Assembly: GCA_026713105.1 (NCBI GenBank)
Contig: JAPOPC010000015.1
Span: forward strand, 1-63,311
DNA from: Acidimicrobiaceae bacterium
GTDB lineage: Bacteria; Actinomycetota; Acidimicrobiia; Acidimicrobiales; Poriferisodalaceae
Direction of reading: 5' to 3'
Length of the DNA: 63,311 nucleotides
The position numbers were made by a program, and so were the translations under genes. Each line of letters opens with the position of its first letter. Position 1 is the stretch's first letter. Below are positions 43,791 to 53,087 of this stretch, in pieces. A model generated the notes under the pieces. That model was given only the letters and a program-made list of their open reading frames with translations, was not told where the DNA came from and did no database searches.

Positions 43791-43828
43791 TCAGGGGCGC
43801 AGGGTGGGGCCTCGGTAGCCGGGGGTGA
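43791..43828. repeat. Right boundary repeat of the island (inside lhr)
   Basis: The last 38 bases of lhr, including its TGA stop (43791-43793). It is matched by the orphan copy at 35594-35631 with one mismatch. Insertion here leaves lhr intact. It fits an attachment site within a conserved gene's 3' end. Confidence 0.75.
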
Positions 43829-46800
43829 ATCCGTTCTCTGTGAGGGTGTCGTGAATGGGGTGCTCGGCTGCAGGGGTGGCGTCGATGCGGGCCAGTTCGA
43901 CCTTGGCGAGGCGGCCGTCGGCGAGTGCTTGACGCAATGCGTCGATCCAGCGCAGGTCGGTGGCGGCGTGCTCGAAGGTGTGCAGGGTTCGGCCGCCGCG
44001 GTCGGCCATCACCAACGGCACACCGTCGGCGAGCACTACGTGGCCGCCTGCCGTGCGGCTGGGCCGCCCGCCACTGGGCGGCCAGCTGAGCGCGGCGCCG
44101 TAGGGCTGGGCCGGATCGGCCGCTCCGAGCATCAGCACGTCGCCTGTGCCCTCGCGGTGATCCCGCAGACGCTCCACTGCGGCGGCGGTGGCGAACTGTG
44201 CAGCGCCGAGCCCTTCCACGAAGTGGCCCCGCCTCACACTGCCCCGCTCCTCGAGCGCACGCAGGATGCCGTAGGCCGCAGCGAACCCGCCTGGGTGGCC
44301 CTCGGCCAGCACGCCGGGGCGGGTGACGATGCCGTGGCGTTCGAGCAGCGCTTGTGCAGAGCCGTGGGCGCGCTCGGTGGCAGACGGCGCAGGCTCGCGC
44401 AGCAGCGAGGTCAGCGACCAGCGGCCCGCTGCGCTGGGCGGACCGCCCGAGCGCAGGCGTCCCGGTCGCGGGCGGCGTCCAGGACCCGAGCGGGTGAGCA
44501 CGCCCGCTCGACCGCGGCGAGCGCCCTGGCGCCCGGAGCCTGCGGCCCGGCCGGCACCGGAGGATCGGCTGGCTGCGCTGCGCGAACGTCGAGCTGAGCG
44601 GCGCGGGCCGAGGGTTCGCAGCGGGGCCAAGGTGTCATTGGTGACGAGTCCCGCCCACACCAGGTCCCACAGCGCAGCGAGCACGCGGGCGGAGAAATCT
44701 GTGCTGGTCGCGGGTGACGCCTGCGGCTGGATCGACGAGCCCTCCGGATCGTCATCGCGGAGTCCCGAAGCCGCGGCGCTGAGCAAGTCGGGCCAGAAGG
44801 CGGCGCCCCGCTCTGCGAGGTGGCCAAGCAATGCCGCGGTCACGGGGTCGTCGGGCTCGTCATCGGGCGGCGGTGCCAAGGTGGCGATCTCGTCGCGCCA
44901 GTAGAGGCGGACGCGCCCGTCGTTGGGACCGAGCGAGCCCGCGCCGATCCACACCAGCTCGCCGCTGGCCAGCAGCGCATCCAGATCGGCCGCGCTGTAG
45001 CGAGCCACACGCGCCGGCAGCACATCGGCTTCCAGGATCGAGGCCGCCACGGGCGCGCCCGCAAGCTGAGTGATGGCGTCTGCCAGCGCGTCGGCACCCC
45101 GTCGCGGCCGGTCGACACTGTGCCAGGCCGCCACGAAGCGGGCGTACGCCTCAGGCGGCACCGGCTCCACTTCGTGGCGCAGCCGCGCCAGCGAGCGCCG
45201 CCGCACCGTTCGCAGCACCGACGTGTCGCACCATTCGGTGCCAGTGCCGTCGGGCCGGAACGCCCCCCGGGTGACCCGGCGCGCCGTTTCGAGGCGGTTG
45301 AGTGACGCAGTGACCCGAGCCTCCCCGATGCCCAGCCGCTGCGCGATGGATTCCGCCTCGAACGGCACGTGTGTGGCCGCGAAGCGAGCCACCAGTTCGT
45401 CGAGCGGGTCGGTGCCGGGCGGCAGCACGTCGACGGTCAGCGCGGCGGGCAGACCCACGGGTAATGCACACCCCAGCGCGTCGCGGTACCGAGCGGCGTC
45501 CTCCACCGCGACGTACCGAGTCTCGCCCGCGATGCGAAGCTCGACGGCACGACGGTGCGCCACCAGCTCTGCCAGCCAGCCGTCGGCGTGAGTCGACTCG
45601 ATCGGCTCGGCAGCATCGTTCTCGTGCGGCGAGGGCAGCGGGGCACTTGGCTCACACCGGTACGACAACTCTTCGGACGTGAGGTCGCCGACGCGGCTCA
45701 GCACGTCGGCGAGTTCGTCGGGGCTGCGAGCCCGACGCCCGTCGGCCAGCCGCTGCAGCTCCAGCTCGAGGGTCGCGAGCACTTCCGCATCGAGCAGTTC
45801 GCGCAGTTCCTCGGCGCCGAGCAAATCGGCCAGCAGGTCGCGGTCGAGCGCCAGCGCTGCGGCCCGGCGCTCGGCCAGCGGCGCATCGCCGCCGTACATG
45901 AACACCGAGATCCAGTCGAACAGCAGGCTCTGGGCCATCGGCGAGGCACCGTCGGTGTCGACGGTGACCATGCGGATCTTGCGAGACCTGATGTCGGACA
46001 GCACCTCGGACAGCGCCGGCACGTCGAATACCTCTTGCAGGCACTCCCGGGAAGTCTCGAGCAGCATCGGGAAGCTCGGGTACTTGGCCGCAACCTCCAG
46101 CAGCCCTGCCGAGCGCTGGCGCTGCTGCCACAGCGGGACCCGTTCGCCAGGCCGGCGGCGAGGCAGCAGCAGCGCCCGGCCCGCGACTTCCCGGAAGCGA
46201 GACGCAAACAACGCCGTCGAGGGCAGATGGCTCACGATGGCCTTGCGCACCTCGTCGGGATCGAGCGCCAGGTCCGTCGCATCCAGCACGGGCGCGGCGC
46301 CCGCACCCGGCGAGCTCCAGGCGGACCCGTTGTCGCCCGTGCCTTGGCCGTCGGGGTCGTCGGGCGACCAGACATCGGGCAGCCGCAGCACGATGCCGTC
46401 GTCGCTCCACAGCAGCTCGACGCCGCCCATGCCGTCGGCGAGTGCTCCCGCGGAACCAGCGGCTTGATCGGCCAGCTTGGCCTGCAGCGCGATGCCCCAC
46501 GGCGCATGCACCCGCGCGCCGAACGGCGTGAGGATGCAGATGCGCCAATCGCCGATCTCGTCACGAAATCGCTCCACCACGATCGTGCGATCGTCGGGCA
46601 CCACACCCGTCGCCACCCGCTGCGCCTCCAAGTAACGCAGCACGTTCACCGCGGCAGAACGGTCGAGACAGTTCTCGTGCTGCAGCCGCTCGACGAGACG
46701 AGCGGTCGGCTCTGCGGCTTTTGAAGCCGCGCGGCTCGGTCGTGCGCCGTTGTCCGGAGATGTCTGATCGCCTCGCCTCGCGGCGACGGCGGCCCGCTCC

Positions 46801-48905
46801 GCTTCGGCATCGAGCTGCATCAGGTGGGATTCGAGGTCGGCAGGAATCTCGTCGCCGATCGTGCGAATGAAGGCCCCGACCGCTCGGCCCAGCTCGAGCG
46901 GGCGGCCGGGGCCGTCGCCGTGCCAGAACGGCATCTTGCCCGGCTCGCCCGGAGCAGGCGTGACCACGACCCGGTCGAAGGTGATCTCGGCAATCCGCCA
47001 CGTCGACGCCCCCAGCAGGAACGTCTCGCCCACCCGGGCCTCGTAGACCATCTCCTCGTCGAGCTCGCCGACACGCGACCCGTCGGTGGTGAACACCGCA
47101 TACAGGCCCCGGTCGGGAATGGTGCCGGCGTTGGTGACCGCCAACCGGCCAGCGCCCTGGCGTGCCCGCAGCATGCCAGTGGTGCGATCCCACACGATGC
47201 GCGGCCGCAGCTCACGGAATTCCTCGGACGGGTACCGGCCGGCGAGCAGATCAAGCACCGACGAGAACACCTCTTCGCTGAGCTGCTCATAGGGAGCGGC
47301 CCGGCGCAGAACAGCGAGCATGTCGGGCACCGACCAGTCGTCGACCGCCACCATCGCAACGACCTGCTGAGCCAGCACGTCGAGCGGCTGGCGCGGGAAG
47401 CGGATCGACTCGATCTCGCCCGTTCCCATCCGCTGCGCCACCACCGCGGCCTCAACCAGGTCGCCCCGGTGGCGGGGGAAGATCTTGCCCACGCTCGGTT
47501 CGCCGACCTGGTGCCCCGCCCGGCCGATGCGCTGCATTCCCGCCGCCACCGACGGGGGCGAGGCCACCTGGATCACCAGATCCACCGCGCCCATGTCGAT
47601 TCCCAGCTCCAGCGACGAGGTGGCCACGATGGCCCGCACCCGACCCGCCTTCAGATCGTCCTCGATGCCCAGCCGCTGCTCGCGGCTGAGCGAGCCGTGA
47701 TGAGCCCGCACCAGCTCAGCACCCTCCGGCGGCGAAGTGCCCTCGGCCTCCGCAGCACGGTTCAGACCGTCGAGATGCAGCTCGTTCAGCCGTGAAGCCA
47801 ACCGTTCGGCCAGCCGGCGCGCATTCGTAAAGATGATCGTGGACCGGTGCGCGTACACCAGCTCCAGCAGCCGCGGATGAATGGCAGGCCAGATGCTGTT
47901 CGAGTGCGTCTCGGGTGCCGGCGCTGTCTGCGGCGACGCCTCGTCCGACGGCACCGTGTCCGACACTGTGTCCGACGGCACAGTGTCCGACGGCGCTGTT
48001 TCGTCCCGCAGCGTGGGCGGCGGCGATTCGAGCGCGAAGTCATCGTCGTGATCGACGCGCACGGTGCCATTCGGCGCAGCTCCGGCACTCGCAGCCGCCA
48101 GATCGCCCATGTCGGAGACACCGACGATGACCTCCACCTCGAGCTGCTTGGTCATGCCCGCATCGGTGATCTCGACATGGCGCGACGCCGGCTGGTCGGG
48201 ATCGTTGCCGCCGAGGAACCGGGCCACCTCCGACAGCGGTCGCTGGGTGGCCGACAGCCCGATTCGCTGAGGCGACCCGCCCTTCGTGGCGGTCAGCTCG
48301 CACAACCGCTCCAGCGACAGCGCCAGGTGCGTGCCCCGCTTGGTGGCAGCCACCGAGTGGATCTCATCGACGATCACCCACCGCACCCAGCGCAGGGTCT
48401 CTCGCGCCTGCGAGGTCAGCATGAGGTACAGCGACTCGGGGGTGGTGATGGCGATGTCGGGCGGCCGGGTGACCAGCCGTCGCCGCTCAGCGGCGCTCGT
48501 GTCGCCCGTGCGCACGCCCACCGTCGGCATGTGCACGTCGGCGCCGAGCCGCTCGGCGGCCAGGCCGATGCCCGTCAGCGGAGCCCGCAGGTTCTTGTCG
48601 ATATCGACCGCCAGCGCCCGCAGCGGCGACAGATACAGCACTCGGGTGCGCTCACCCCGCGGCGGCTCAGGCTCGCACATGACCCGATCGATGGCCCAAA
48701 GAAAAGCGGCCAGCGTCTTGCCAGACCCAGTAGGAGCAGCAATCAGGCAGTGACTGCCTTGCGAGATGGTGTCCCAACCCGAGACCTGGCACTGGGTCGG
48801 CTCGGCGAAAGTAGAAGAGAACCAAGCCGAAGTAGGCGCGGAAAACGCACCGAGCGCCGGATGCACCCGCCCAGAAGCACCGCTGTCAGCAATAGCACCA
48901 GCCAT
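43791..48905 (-). CDS. lhr: Lhr-type ATP-dependent DNA helicase
   Basis: 1704-residue superfamily 2 helicase for DNA repair. Walker A APTGSGKT is at 57-64, motif II VDEIH near 190, motif III SATQRPL, and the second RecA domain carries LELGIDMGAVDLVIQVASPP and QRIGRAGHQVGEPS. A long C-terminal winged-helix/Lhr-CTD region follows (HGSAQALLERHGIVTRPGVL, GLGAAQFATAAAVERLR). It exceeds the usual length of about 1,500 because of a low-complexity insert between the RecA domains in which TVPSD recurs, and an Arg/Ala/Gly-rich stretch near 44420-44620. The frame stays open and family sequence resumes after both, so neither is a frameshift. Its 3' end is the integration site of the island. Confidence 0.92.
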   Translation of the reverse strand: MAGAIADSGASGRVHPALGAFSAPTSAWFSSTFAEPTQCQVSGWDTISQGSHCLIAAPTGSGKTLAAFLWAIDRVMCEPEPPRGERTRVLYLSPLRALAVDIDKNLRAPLTGIGLAAERLGADVHMPTVGVRTGDTSAAERRRLVTRPPDIAITTPESLYLMLTSQARETLRWVRWVIVDEIHSVAATKRGTHLALSLERLCELTATKGGSPQRIGLSATQRPLSEVARFLGGNDPDQPASRHVEITDAGMTKQLEVEVIVGVSDMGDLAAASAGAAPNGTVRVDHDDDFALESPPPTLRDETAPSDTVPSDTVSDTVPSDEASPQTAPAPETHSNSIWPAIHPRLLELVYAHRSTIIFTNARRLAERLASRLNELHLDGLNRAAEAEGTSPPEGAELVRAHHGSLSREQRLGIEDDLKAGRVRAIVATSSLELGIDMGAVDLVIQVASPPSVAAGMQRIGRAGHQVGEPSVGKIFPRHRGDLVEAAVVAQRMGTGEIESIRFPRQPLDVLAQQVVAMVAVDDWSVPDMLAVLRRAAPYEQLSEEVFSSVLDLLAGRYPSEEFRELRPRIVWDRTTGMLRARQGAGRLAVTNAGTIPDRGLYAVFTTDGSRVGELDEEMVYEARVGETFLLGASTWRIAEITFDRVVVTPAPGEPGKMPFWHGDGPGRPLELGRAVGAFIRTIGDEIPADLESHLMQLDAEAERAAVAARRGDQTSPDNGARPSRAASKAAEPTARLVERLQHENCLDRSAAVNVLRYLEAQRVATGVVPDDRTIVVERFRDEIGDWRICILTPFGARVHAPWGIALQAKLADQAAGSAGALADGMGGVELLWSDDGIVLRLPDVWSPDDPDGQGTGDNGSAWSSPGAGAAPVLDATDLALDPDEVRKAIVSHLPSTALFASRFREVAGRALLLPRRRPGERVPLWQQRQRSAGLLEVAAKYPSFPMLLETSRECLQEVFDVPALSEVLSDIRSRKIRMVTVDTDGASPMAQSLLFDWISVFMYGGDAPLAERRAAALALDRDLLADLLGAEELRELLDAEVLATLELELQRLADGRRARSPDELADVLSRVGDLTSEELSYRCEPSAPLPSPHENDAAEPIESTHADGWLAELVAHRRAVELRIAGETRYVAVEDAARYRDALGCALPVGLPAALTVDVLPPGTDPLDELVARFAATHVPFEAESIAQRLGIGEARVTASLNRLETARRVTRGAFRPDGTGTEWCDTSVLRTVRRRSLARLRHEVEPVPPEAYARFVAAWHSVDRPRRGADALADAITQLAGAPVAASILEADVLPARVARYSAADLDALLASGELVWIGAGSLGPNDGRVRLYWRDEIATLAPPPDDEPDDPVTAALLGHLAERGAAFWPDLLSAAASGLRDDDPEGSSIQPQASPATSTDFSARVLAALWDLVWAGLVTNDTLAPLRTLGPRRSARRSRSAASRSSGAGRAAGSGRQGARRGRAGVLTRSGPGRRPRPGRLRSGGPPSAAGRWSLTSLLREPAPSATERAHGSAQALLERHGIVTRPGVLAEGHPGGFAAAYGILRALEERGSVRRGHFVEGLGAAQFATAAAVERLRDHREGTGDVLMLGAADPAQPYGAALSWPPSGGRPSRTAGGHVVLADGVPLVMADRGGRTLHTFEHAATDLRWIDALRQALADGRLAKVELARIDATPAAEHPIHDTLTENGFTPGYRGPTLRP

Positions 48906-48942
48906 CTGGAGCCATTACTACAACCCAGGTGTCACACCCGCC

Positions 48943-48971
48943 GCCTCCGCAGCGGGCGCGCGGGCCCGCGG
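48943..48971. repeat. GC palindrome and 18-bp piece of the dispersed repeat
   Basis: CGCCTCCGCAGCGGGCGC at 48943-48960 is identical to 62390-62407 in the right arm of dispersed repeat copy 2. It is followed by a 12-bp perfect palindrome CGCGGGCCCGCG (48960-48971). The rest of the repeat is absent. Position: between the CDGSH stop and the lhr start, where it could act as a terminator stem. Confidence 0.4.
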
Positions 48972-48982
48972 GTGCGCAGCGC

Positions 48983-49186
48983 CTAGCTGGGCGGATTCAG
49001 AGTGCCGTCGAATCCTTGGTTGTGGCTGCCGTCGCACATCGGCTTGGTATTCGAATCTCCGCACCGGCAAAGTGCCACCACCGAGTCACTGTCAGCCACG
49101 GTGTTCCCCTCGTGGTCGTCGATTTGGCACAAACCACGGACCAGCAGCGGTCCGTTGTTCAGAACTGTCACCGTGACATCAGCCAT
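48983..49186 (-). CDS. CDGSH iron-sulfur domain protein
   Basis: 67 residues. The ligand set Cys-x-Cys...Cys-x3-His is seen in CRCGDSNTKPMCDGSH, which binds a redox-active 2Fe-2S cluster (mitoNEET type). ATG 49186 has GGGAG 7-8 nt upstream and overlaps the helicase stop by 8 bases, so it is coupled to that gene; ATG 49192 is the alternative. Small CDGSH proteins are thought to act in electron transfer or cluster transfer. Its coupling to an RNA-polymerase-associated helicase is notable. Confidence 0.92.
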   Translation of the reverse strand: MADVTVTVLNNGPLLVRGLCQIDDHEGNTVADSDSVVALCRCGDSNTKPMCDGSHNQGFDGTLNPPS

Positions 49187-51593
49187 GTGCATCTCCCGTG
49201 CTTTCCTCGACCGCATCGGCGTGTGCGGCAGTGCGGCCAGTGTTGCACGACTCGGCGGCGCGTGATGCAGCCGCCGACCGGAGCGGCTCGGGCAGCGGCT
49301 TCGCCGACACCACAGCCACACGCTTGGTCGCGCGGGTCAGCGCGACATACAGCGCCCGCAGGCCCTGCGGCTCATCGTCGACGATCTCGGCCGGCTCCAC
49401 CACGACGACTCCGTCGGTTTCGAGGCCCTTGCACAGCCGCACCGGCGCCAAGGTGACGTGCGGGTGCAGCGCCCCGGTGGCGTTGCGGCTCGCCGCCGTG
49501 GCCCGGCCGAAATCCACGCCGGCATCTTTCAGGAGCGCCGCTATGTCGTCCATGTGCTGCAGGGGCGAGACCACCAGCATGTTCCCGCCATCGAGCGCCT
49601 CCGACTCAGTCGTCACCGTTTCGAGCACCGCCTGAGCCAGCAGGGAGCGCTCAACGTCAGGCCCGGTCGTGGCAACCATCTCTTCCCGCTCTTGTTCCCC
49701 GTCCTCATTCGACTCGGGCTCACGGGCCGCTCGGGCCACGGCTTCGCCCGAAGGCTCAGCCTCTGCACCGGCTTGCGCTGTCACGAAGCGCGGCGGCGAG
49801 CCCTCGATGCGCACCGCAGCAGGCGGGGCCAGGCCGGGCGCTGCCGCGGCGAGCACCTGGTTGGCGAGTTCGAGGCTGGGTTGGGGGATGCGATAGCTCA
49901 GCGTCAGCTCGGACAGCCGTGGTTCGAGCGGCCCTGCGGGCAGGTGGGCGAGTATCTCCTGCCAGCTCGAGGGGGCATGCGCAGATGTCGCCTGGGCGAT
50001 GTCGCCCACCAGCGTCATCGAGCCGTTGAGCGAGCGCCGGGCAATCATGCGCAGCGCCATCGGCGGCTGGTCCTGGCATTCGTCGACCACGATGTGGCCG
50101 TAGGTGCGCACCTCGGTGTCGCTGCGTCGCTTGCGCGAGCGAGACCGGGGGCCCAGCACGGCGTACGCCTCGTCGAGCAGCGGCACGTCGGCGTCGCTCC
50201 ACTCGTAGTCGTCCTCGCTGTCCTCCCGGGCTCGCCACAGGTGTTCCCACTCGGCCTCGTTCAGCGCTCCGGTAGCCGCAGACCGCAGCAGCGCGCGTGA
50301 GCCGTAGAGGTCGCGCAGCAGCTGGGCGGGAGTCAGCAGCGGCCACATGCGTTCGAACGCAGCCATGACGTCGGGATGGCGGGCGAAGCGCTCGCGCAGC
50401 TTGGACGGGTCGGGTCGGCGCCGGTGCGTGGCCGACATGGCCGAATAGACCGCCTGCTCGACGTAGGAGCGGCCGGCGTTGTGGTGGCGGAAGCGCCGAC
50501 GAGCCTCGGCCACGATGGCGCGCGAGGTGCTCGCGGCAAGGGTGACGTATCCCAGACCGAAGTCGAGGCGCAGATCGCGGCGCAGCGGCCGCTGCCGATC
50601 CCGCACGGCTTTCGAGATGACCTGCGACATGCGGGCATCGCCCTTGACGCGGGCCACATCGGGCGCGTCGGCCAGGCGGATGCGCACCTCGGGGAAGATC
50701 TCGTTGAACAGGTCGGCGAGCACGAACAGGTGCACGCCGGCCTCGCCCAGGCTGGGCAGGACGCGCTCGACGTAGCGCAGGAACAACCGGTTGGGGCCGA
50801 TGACCAGCACGCCCTGGCCGGCCAGCGGGAACCGGTACGTGTAGAGCAGGTAGGCGGCGCGGTGCAGCGCCACGACGGTCTTGCCGGTGCCGGGACCGCC
50901 CTGGCACACCAGGATGCCCTTGCGGGGGCTGCGGATGATCTCGTCTTGTTCGGCCTGGATGGTGGCCACCACCTGGCGCAGCTGACCGTCGCGGCGCTGC
51001 TCGAGCGCGGCGTACAGCGCCCCGTGAGCGACGAGCTGGGGGCGGTCGCCGTTGGCGGAGGCGCCATCGAGCGCATCGAGGTCGAAGATCTCGTCTTCGA
51101 GGTCTGACAGGATCCGGCCGCGGCACACGAAGTGCCGCCGACGCAGCAATCCCAGCGGGTTGCCGCCCGTAGCCCGGAAGAACGGCTCCGCGATCGGGGC
51201 TCGCCAGTCGACCACGACGGGTTCCTGCCGCTCGTCTGCGACAGCGAGCCGGCCGATGTAGAAGGTCTCGCTGGGGCCGGTGGCGTCGGGCACCTGCGCG
51301 TCGGCGCTCGTCTTGGCTGTGTTGGAGGTCACTGAGTTCGACGTCGCTGAGTCTGTTTTCGCTGCGCGGTCGATGCGGCCGAACACCAGCGACGACGAGC
51401 CGAGCTCGAGCTGGCTGAGACGCCCGGCCACGGCATCTTCGATCACATCGCGTTCGAATCTGGCCTGCCGGGTGCCGCCGCGGCCAACCTCGACCATCTC
51501 TCGCAACCGCCTCGCCCGCTGCCTGGACGACTCCAGCAACGCGTACGCGCGGTCAATATGAGCTTGTTCTGCCTGAATTTCCGGATGGCTCAC
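49179..51593 (-). CDS. HelD/HelR-type RNA polymerase-associated helicase
   Basis: UvrD-like superfamily 1 ATPase of 804 residues from GTG 51593. The N-terminal arm is a helical coiled coil (AHIDRAYALLESSRQRARRL), followed by the HelD hallmark FYIGRLAVADERQEPVVVDW and RAPIAEPFFRATGGNP, Walker A GGPGTGKTVVALHRAA near residue 230, VVDECQDQPPMALR as motif II and LYVALTRATKRVAVV near the end. HelD-like proteins recycle stalled RNA polymerase, and HelR homologues can displace rifamycins. Which subtype this is cannot be settled by eye. A CDGSH gene overlaps its end. Confidence 0.88.
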   Translation of the reverse strand: MSHPEIQAEQAHIDRAYALLESSRQRARRLREMVEVGRGGTRQARFERDVIEDAVAGRLSQLELGSSSLVFGRIDRAAKTDSATSNSVTSNTAKTSADAQVPDATGPSETFYIGRLAVADERQEPVVVDWRAPIAEPFFRATGGNPLGLLRRRHFVCRGRILSDLEDEIFDLDALDGASANGDRPQLVAHGALYAALEQRRDGQLRQVVATIQAEQDEIIRSPRKGILVCQGGPGTGKTVVALHRAAYLLYTYRFPLAGQGVLVIGPNRLFLRYVERVLPSLGEAGVHLFVLADLFNEIFPEVRIRLADAPDVARVKGDARMSQVISKAVRDRQRPLRRDLRLDFGLGYVTLAASTSRAIVAEARRRFRHHNAGRSYVEQAVYSAMSATHRRRPDPSKLRERFARHPDVMAAFERMWPLLTPAQLLRDLYGSRALLRSAATGALNEAEWEHLWRAREDSEDDYEWSDADVPLLDEAYAVLGPRSRSRKRRSDTEVRTYGHIVVDECQDQPPMALRMIARRSLNGSMTLVGDIAQATSAHAPSSWQEILAHLPAGPLEPRLSELTLSYRIPQPSLELANQVLAAAAPGLAPPAAVRIEGSPPRFVTAQAGAEAEPSGEAVARAAREPESNEDGEQEREEMVATTGPDVERSLLAQAVLETVTTESEALDGGNMLVVSPLQHMDDIAALLKDAGVDFGRATAASRNATGALHPHVTLAPVRLCKGLETDGVVVVEPAEIVDDEPQGLRALYVALTRATKRVAVVSAKPLPEPLRSAAASRAAESCNTGRTAAHADAVEESTGDAHG

Positions 51594-51627
51594 GCTTGGC
51601 CCGTCACCGTTTTGAGGCTGATCAAGG

Positions 51628-53079
51628 CTACTCGCGGCGCACCCGCAGCCAAAGCACCGCATGCCCGCCGAGTACGGCGGCAGCCAGCACGATCAGGGGC
51701 CACGATCCCAGGAACACCGCAGGGGTCGTGCCAGAGCGGAGTTCGGCGTCGCCGCTCAGAACGACGGATTCGCGCAGCTCGCTGCGCTGGGTGACCGTCC
51801 CATCGGGTGACACAATTGCGCTATAGCCGGTGGTGGACGACTGCAACACCCAGCGCCCGGTCTCGACCGCTCGCAAGCGGGCGCTCGCAAGCGACTGAGC
51901 GGGCACCGTCGACGTGCTGTAGGAGGAGGCCAGCGTCGGATTCGCGACGATGCGGCCGCCCGCACGAACGCCGTCGCGTACCAGGTCGGCGAAGTACACC
52001 TCGAACGACGTGACGACGGCGATGTCGCCCAGCGAGGTCGCCAGCAGTCCGGGCCCCTCGCCGGCGATGGCCTCCCGGGAGATGAGCGACAGGTCGGCGA
52101 AGGGCTCCACCACGCTGCGCAGCGGTACGTACTCGCCGAACGGCACGAGGTGCGCCTTGTCGTAGCGGCCAGACAGCCCCCCGTCAGGGTTGATCGCAAC
52201 GGTGGTGTTGCGGAAGCGCTCGGCATCGGCGGCACGCTCGTAGAAGTTGGCGATCAGGACCAGGTCGCGCCGCTCCGCCAGCGATTCCAGCTCGGCGAGG
52301 CGGCCCGAATCCTCGAGCGGCGCGTCGCTGGACGTGCTGCTCTCGCTCCACACCATGAGGTCTGCGTCGCCCTGCCAGGCATCGGTGGTTTCGAGGTGCC
52401 GCAGGCGCACGCTGCGTTGGGGCGTATCGACGTTGGTGCCGAGTTCGCCACCGGCCTGCACGACGGCTGCGGTGATGGTGCCATCGATGGTGGTGGCGGG
52501 CCAGGCCAGCGCCGCGATGGGCACGCCGATGGCGACCAGCGCAGGCCACGAGACCGCACACCATTCGCGCGCGCAGAGCCGTTCGACGATGACAGCGCCC
52601 ACGCCCACGAGCGCAATCACTCCTAGCGGCCCGGCCAAGGCTGCTGCGCCCAGCCACGGCCCGTCCACTTGGCCGAGCGCAAGGTTGGACATCGGCACGC
52701 CGCCGAACGGGATGGTCCAGCGAACGGCCTCGCCCGCCACCAGGGCAGCGGGAATGCCGACTGCGCGCCAGCGGGCGCCTGCCCTGATGAGCGACAGCGG
52801 CAGCGCCATGATGAGCGACTCGACCGGCACGGCCGCGATCCAGCCCGGCACGGTCAGCTCGGTCATCCAGAACAGCCCGAGCACGTACGCGCCCAGCCAG
52901 TAGGCGATGCCGACTTCGAGACGGTCGCGCCAGCGCTCTGCACCGCGATGGCAAAAACACAGCCACAGCCCCAGACCGATCGGGCCGAGCGGCCACAGCC
53001 CCCACGGCGGCAGCGACAGCATCGTGAGCGCCCCGAGCACGAGCGCAAGGCCGTCGCGCAGCAGCCGGCGAGACCTCAC
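51628..53079 (-). CDS. lnt: Apolipoprotein N-acyltransferase (Lnt), Ser at the Cys position
   Basis: Membrane enzyme of 483 residues that N-acylates lipoproteins. Several N-terminal helices (LSLPPWGLWPLGPIGLGLWL) precede a nitrilase-like domain. The catalytic Glu (LMVWSESS) and Lys (YDKAHLVPFGEYVP) are present, but where the family has Cys before the Glu-Val block this protein reads VVTSFEVYF, Ser358. The domain is otherwise well formed (GRIVANPTLASSYSTSTV, RLRAVETGRWVLQSS). GTG 53079 starts 8 nt after the upstream stop; longer starts would run far into the heme gene. A Ser nucleophile or a changed function is possible. Confidence 0.82.
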   Translation of the reverse strand: MRSRRLLRDGLALVLGALTMLSLPPWGLWPLGPIGLGLWLCFCHRGAERWRDRLEVGIAYWLGAYVLGLFWMTELTVPGWIAAVPVESLIMALPLSLIRAGARWRAVGIPAALVAGEAVRWTIPFGGVPMSNLALGQVDGPWLGAAALAGPLGVIALVGVGAVIVERLCAREWCAVSWPALVAIGVPIAALAWPATTIDGTITAAVVQAGGELGTNVDTPQRSVRLRHLETTDAWQGDADLMVWSESSTSSDAPLEDSGRLAELESLAERRDLVLIANFYERAADAERFRNTTVAINPDGGLSGRYDKAHLVPFGEYVPLRSVVEPFADLSLISREAIAGEGPGLLATSLGDIAVVTSFEVYFADLVRDGVRAGGRIVANPTLASSYSTSTVPAQSLASARLRAVETGRWVLQSSTTGYSAIVSPDGTVTQRSELRESVVLSGDAELRSGTTPAVFLGSWPLIVLAAAVLGGHAVLWLRVRRE

Positions 53080-53087
53080 GGGGCGTC

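Larger units (their letters stand above)
35594..43828. mobile_element. Genomic island inserted at the 3' end of lhr
   Basis: The unit is bounded by 38-bp direct repeats (35594-35631 and 43791-43828, one mismatch). The right copy is the last 38 bases of lhr including its stop codon; the left copy is an orphan fragment of the same gene end. Everything between is accessory: ATPase, restriction-modification enzyme, PIN protein, toxin-antitoxin genes and a decayed second toxin-antitoxin pair. Integration into a gene's 3' end with a duplicated end sequence is the usual mark of site-specific insertion. No integrase, transposase or origin is recognisable, so it may be a remnant or be mobilised in trans. 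Confidence 0.72.

Noticed and set aside
44420..44620. Frameshift in lhr
   Set aside because: The Arg/Gly/Ala-rich stretch looks out of frame, but the reading frame stays open and clear Lhr C-terminal sequence resumes in the same frame.
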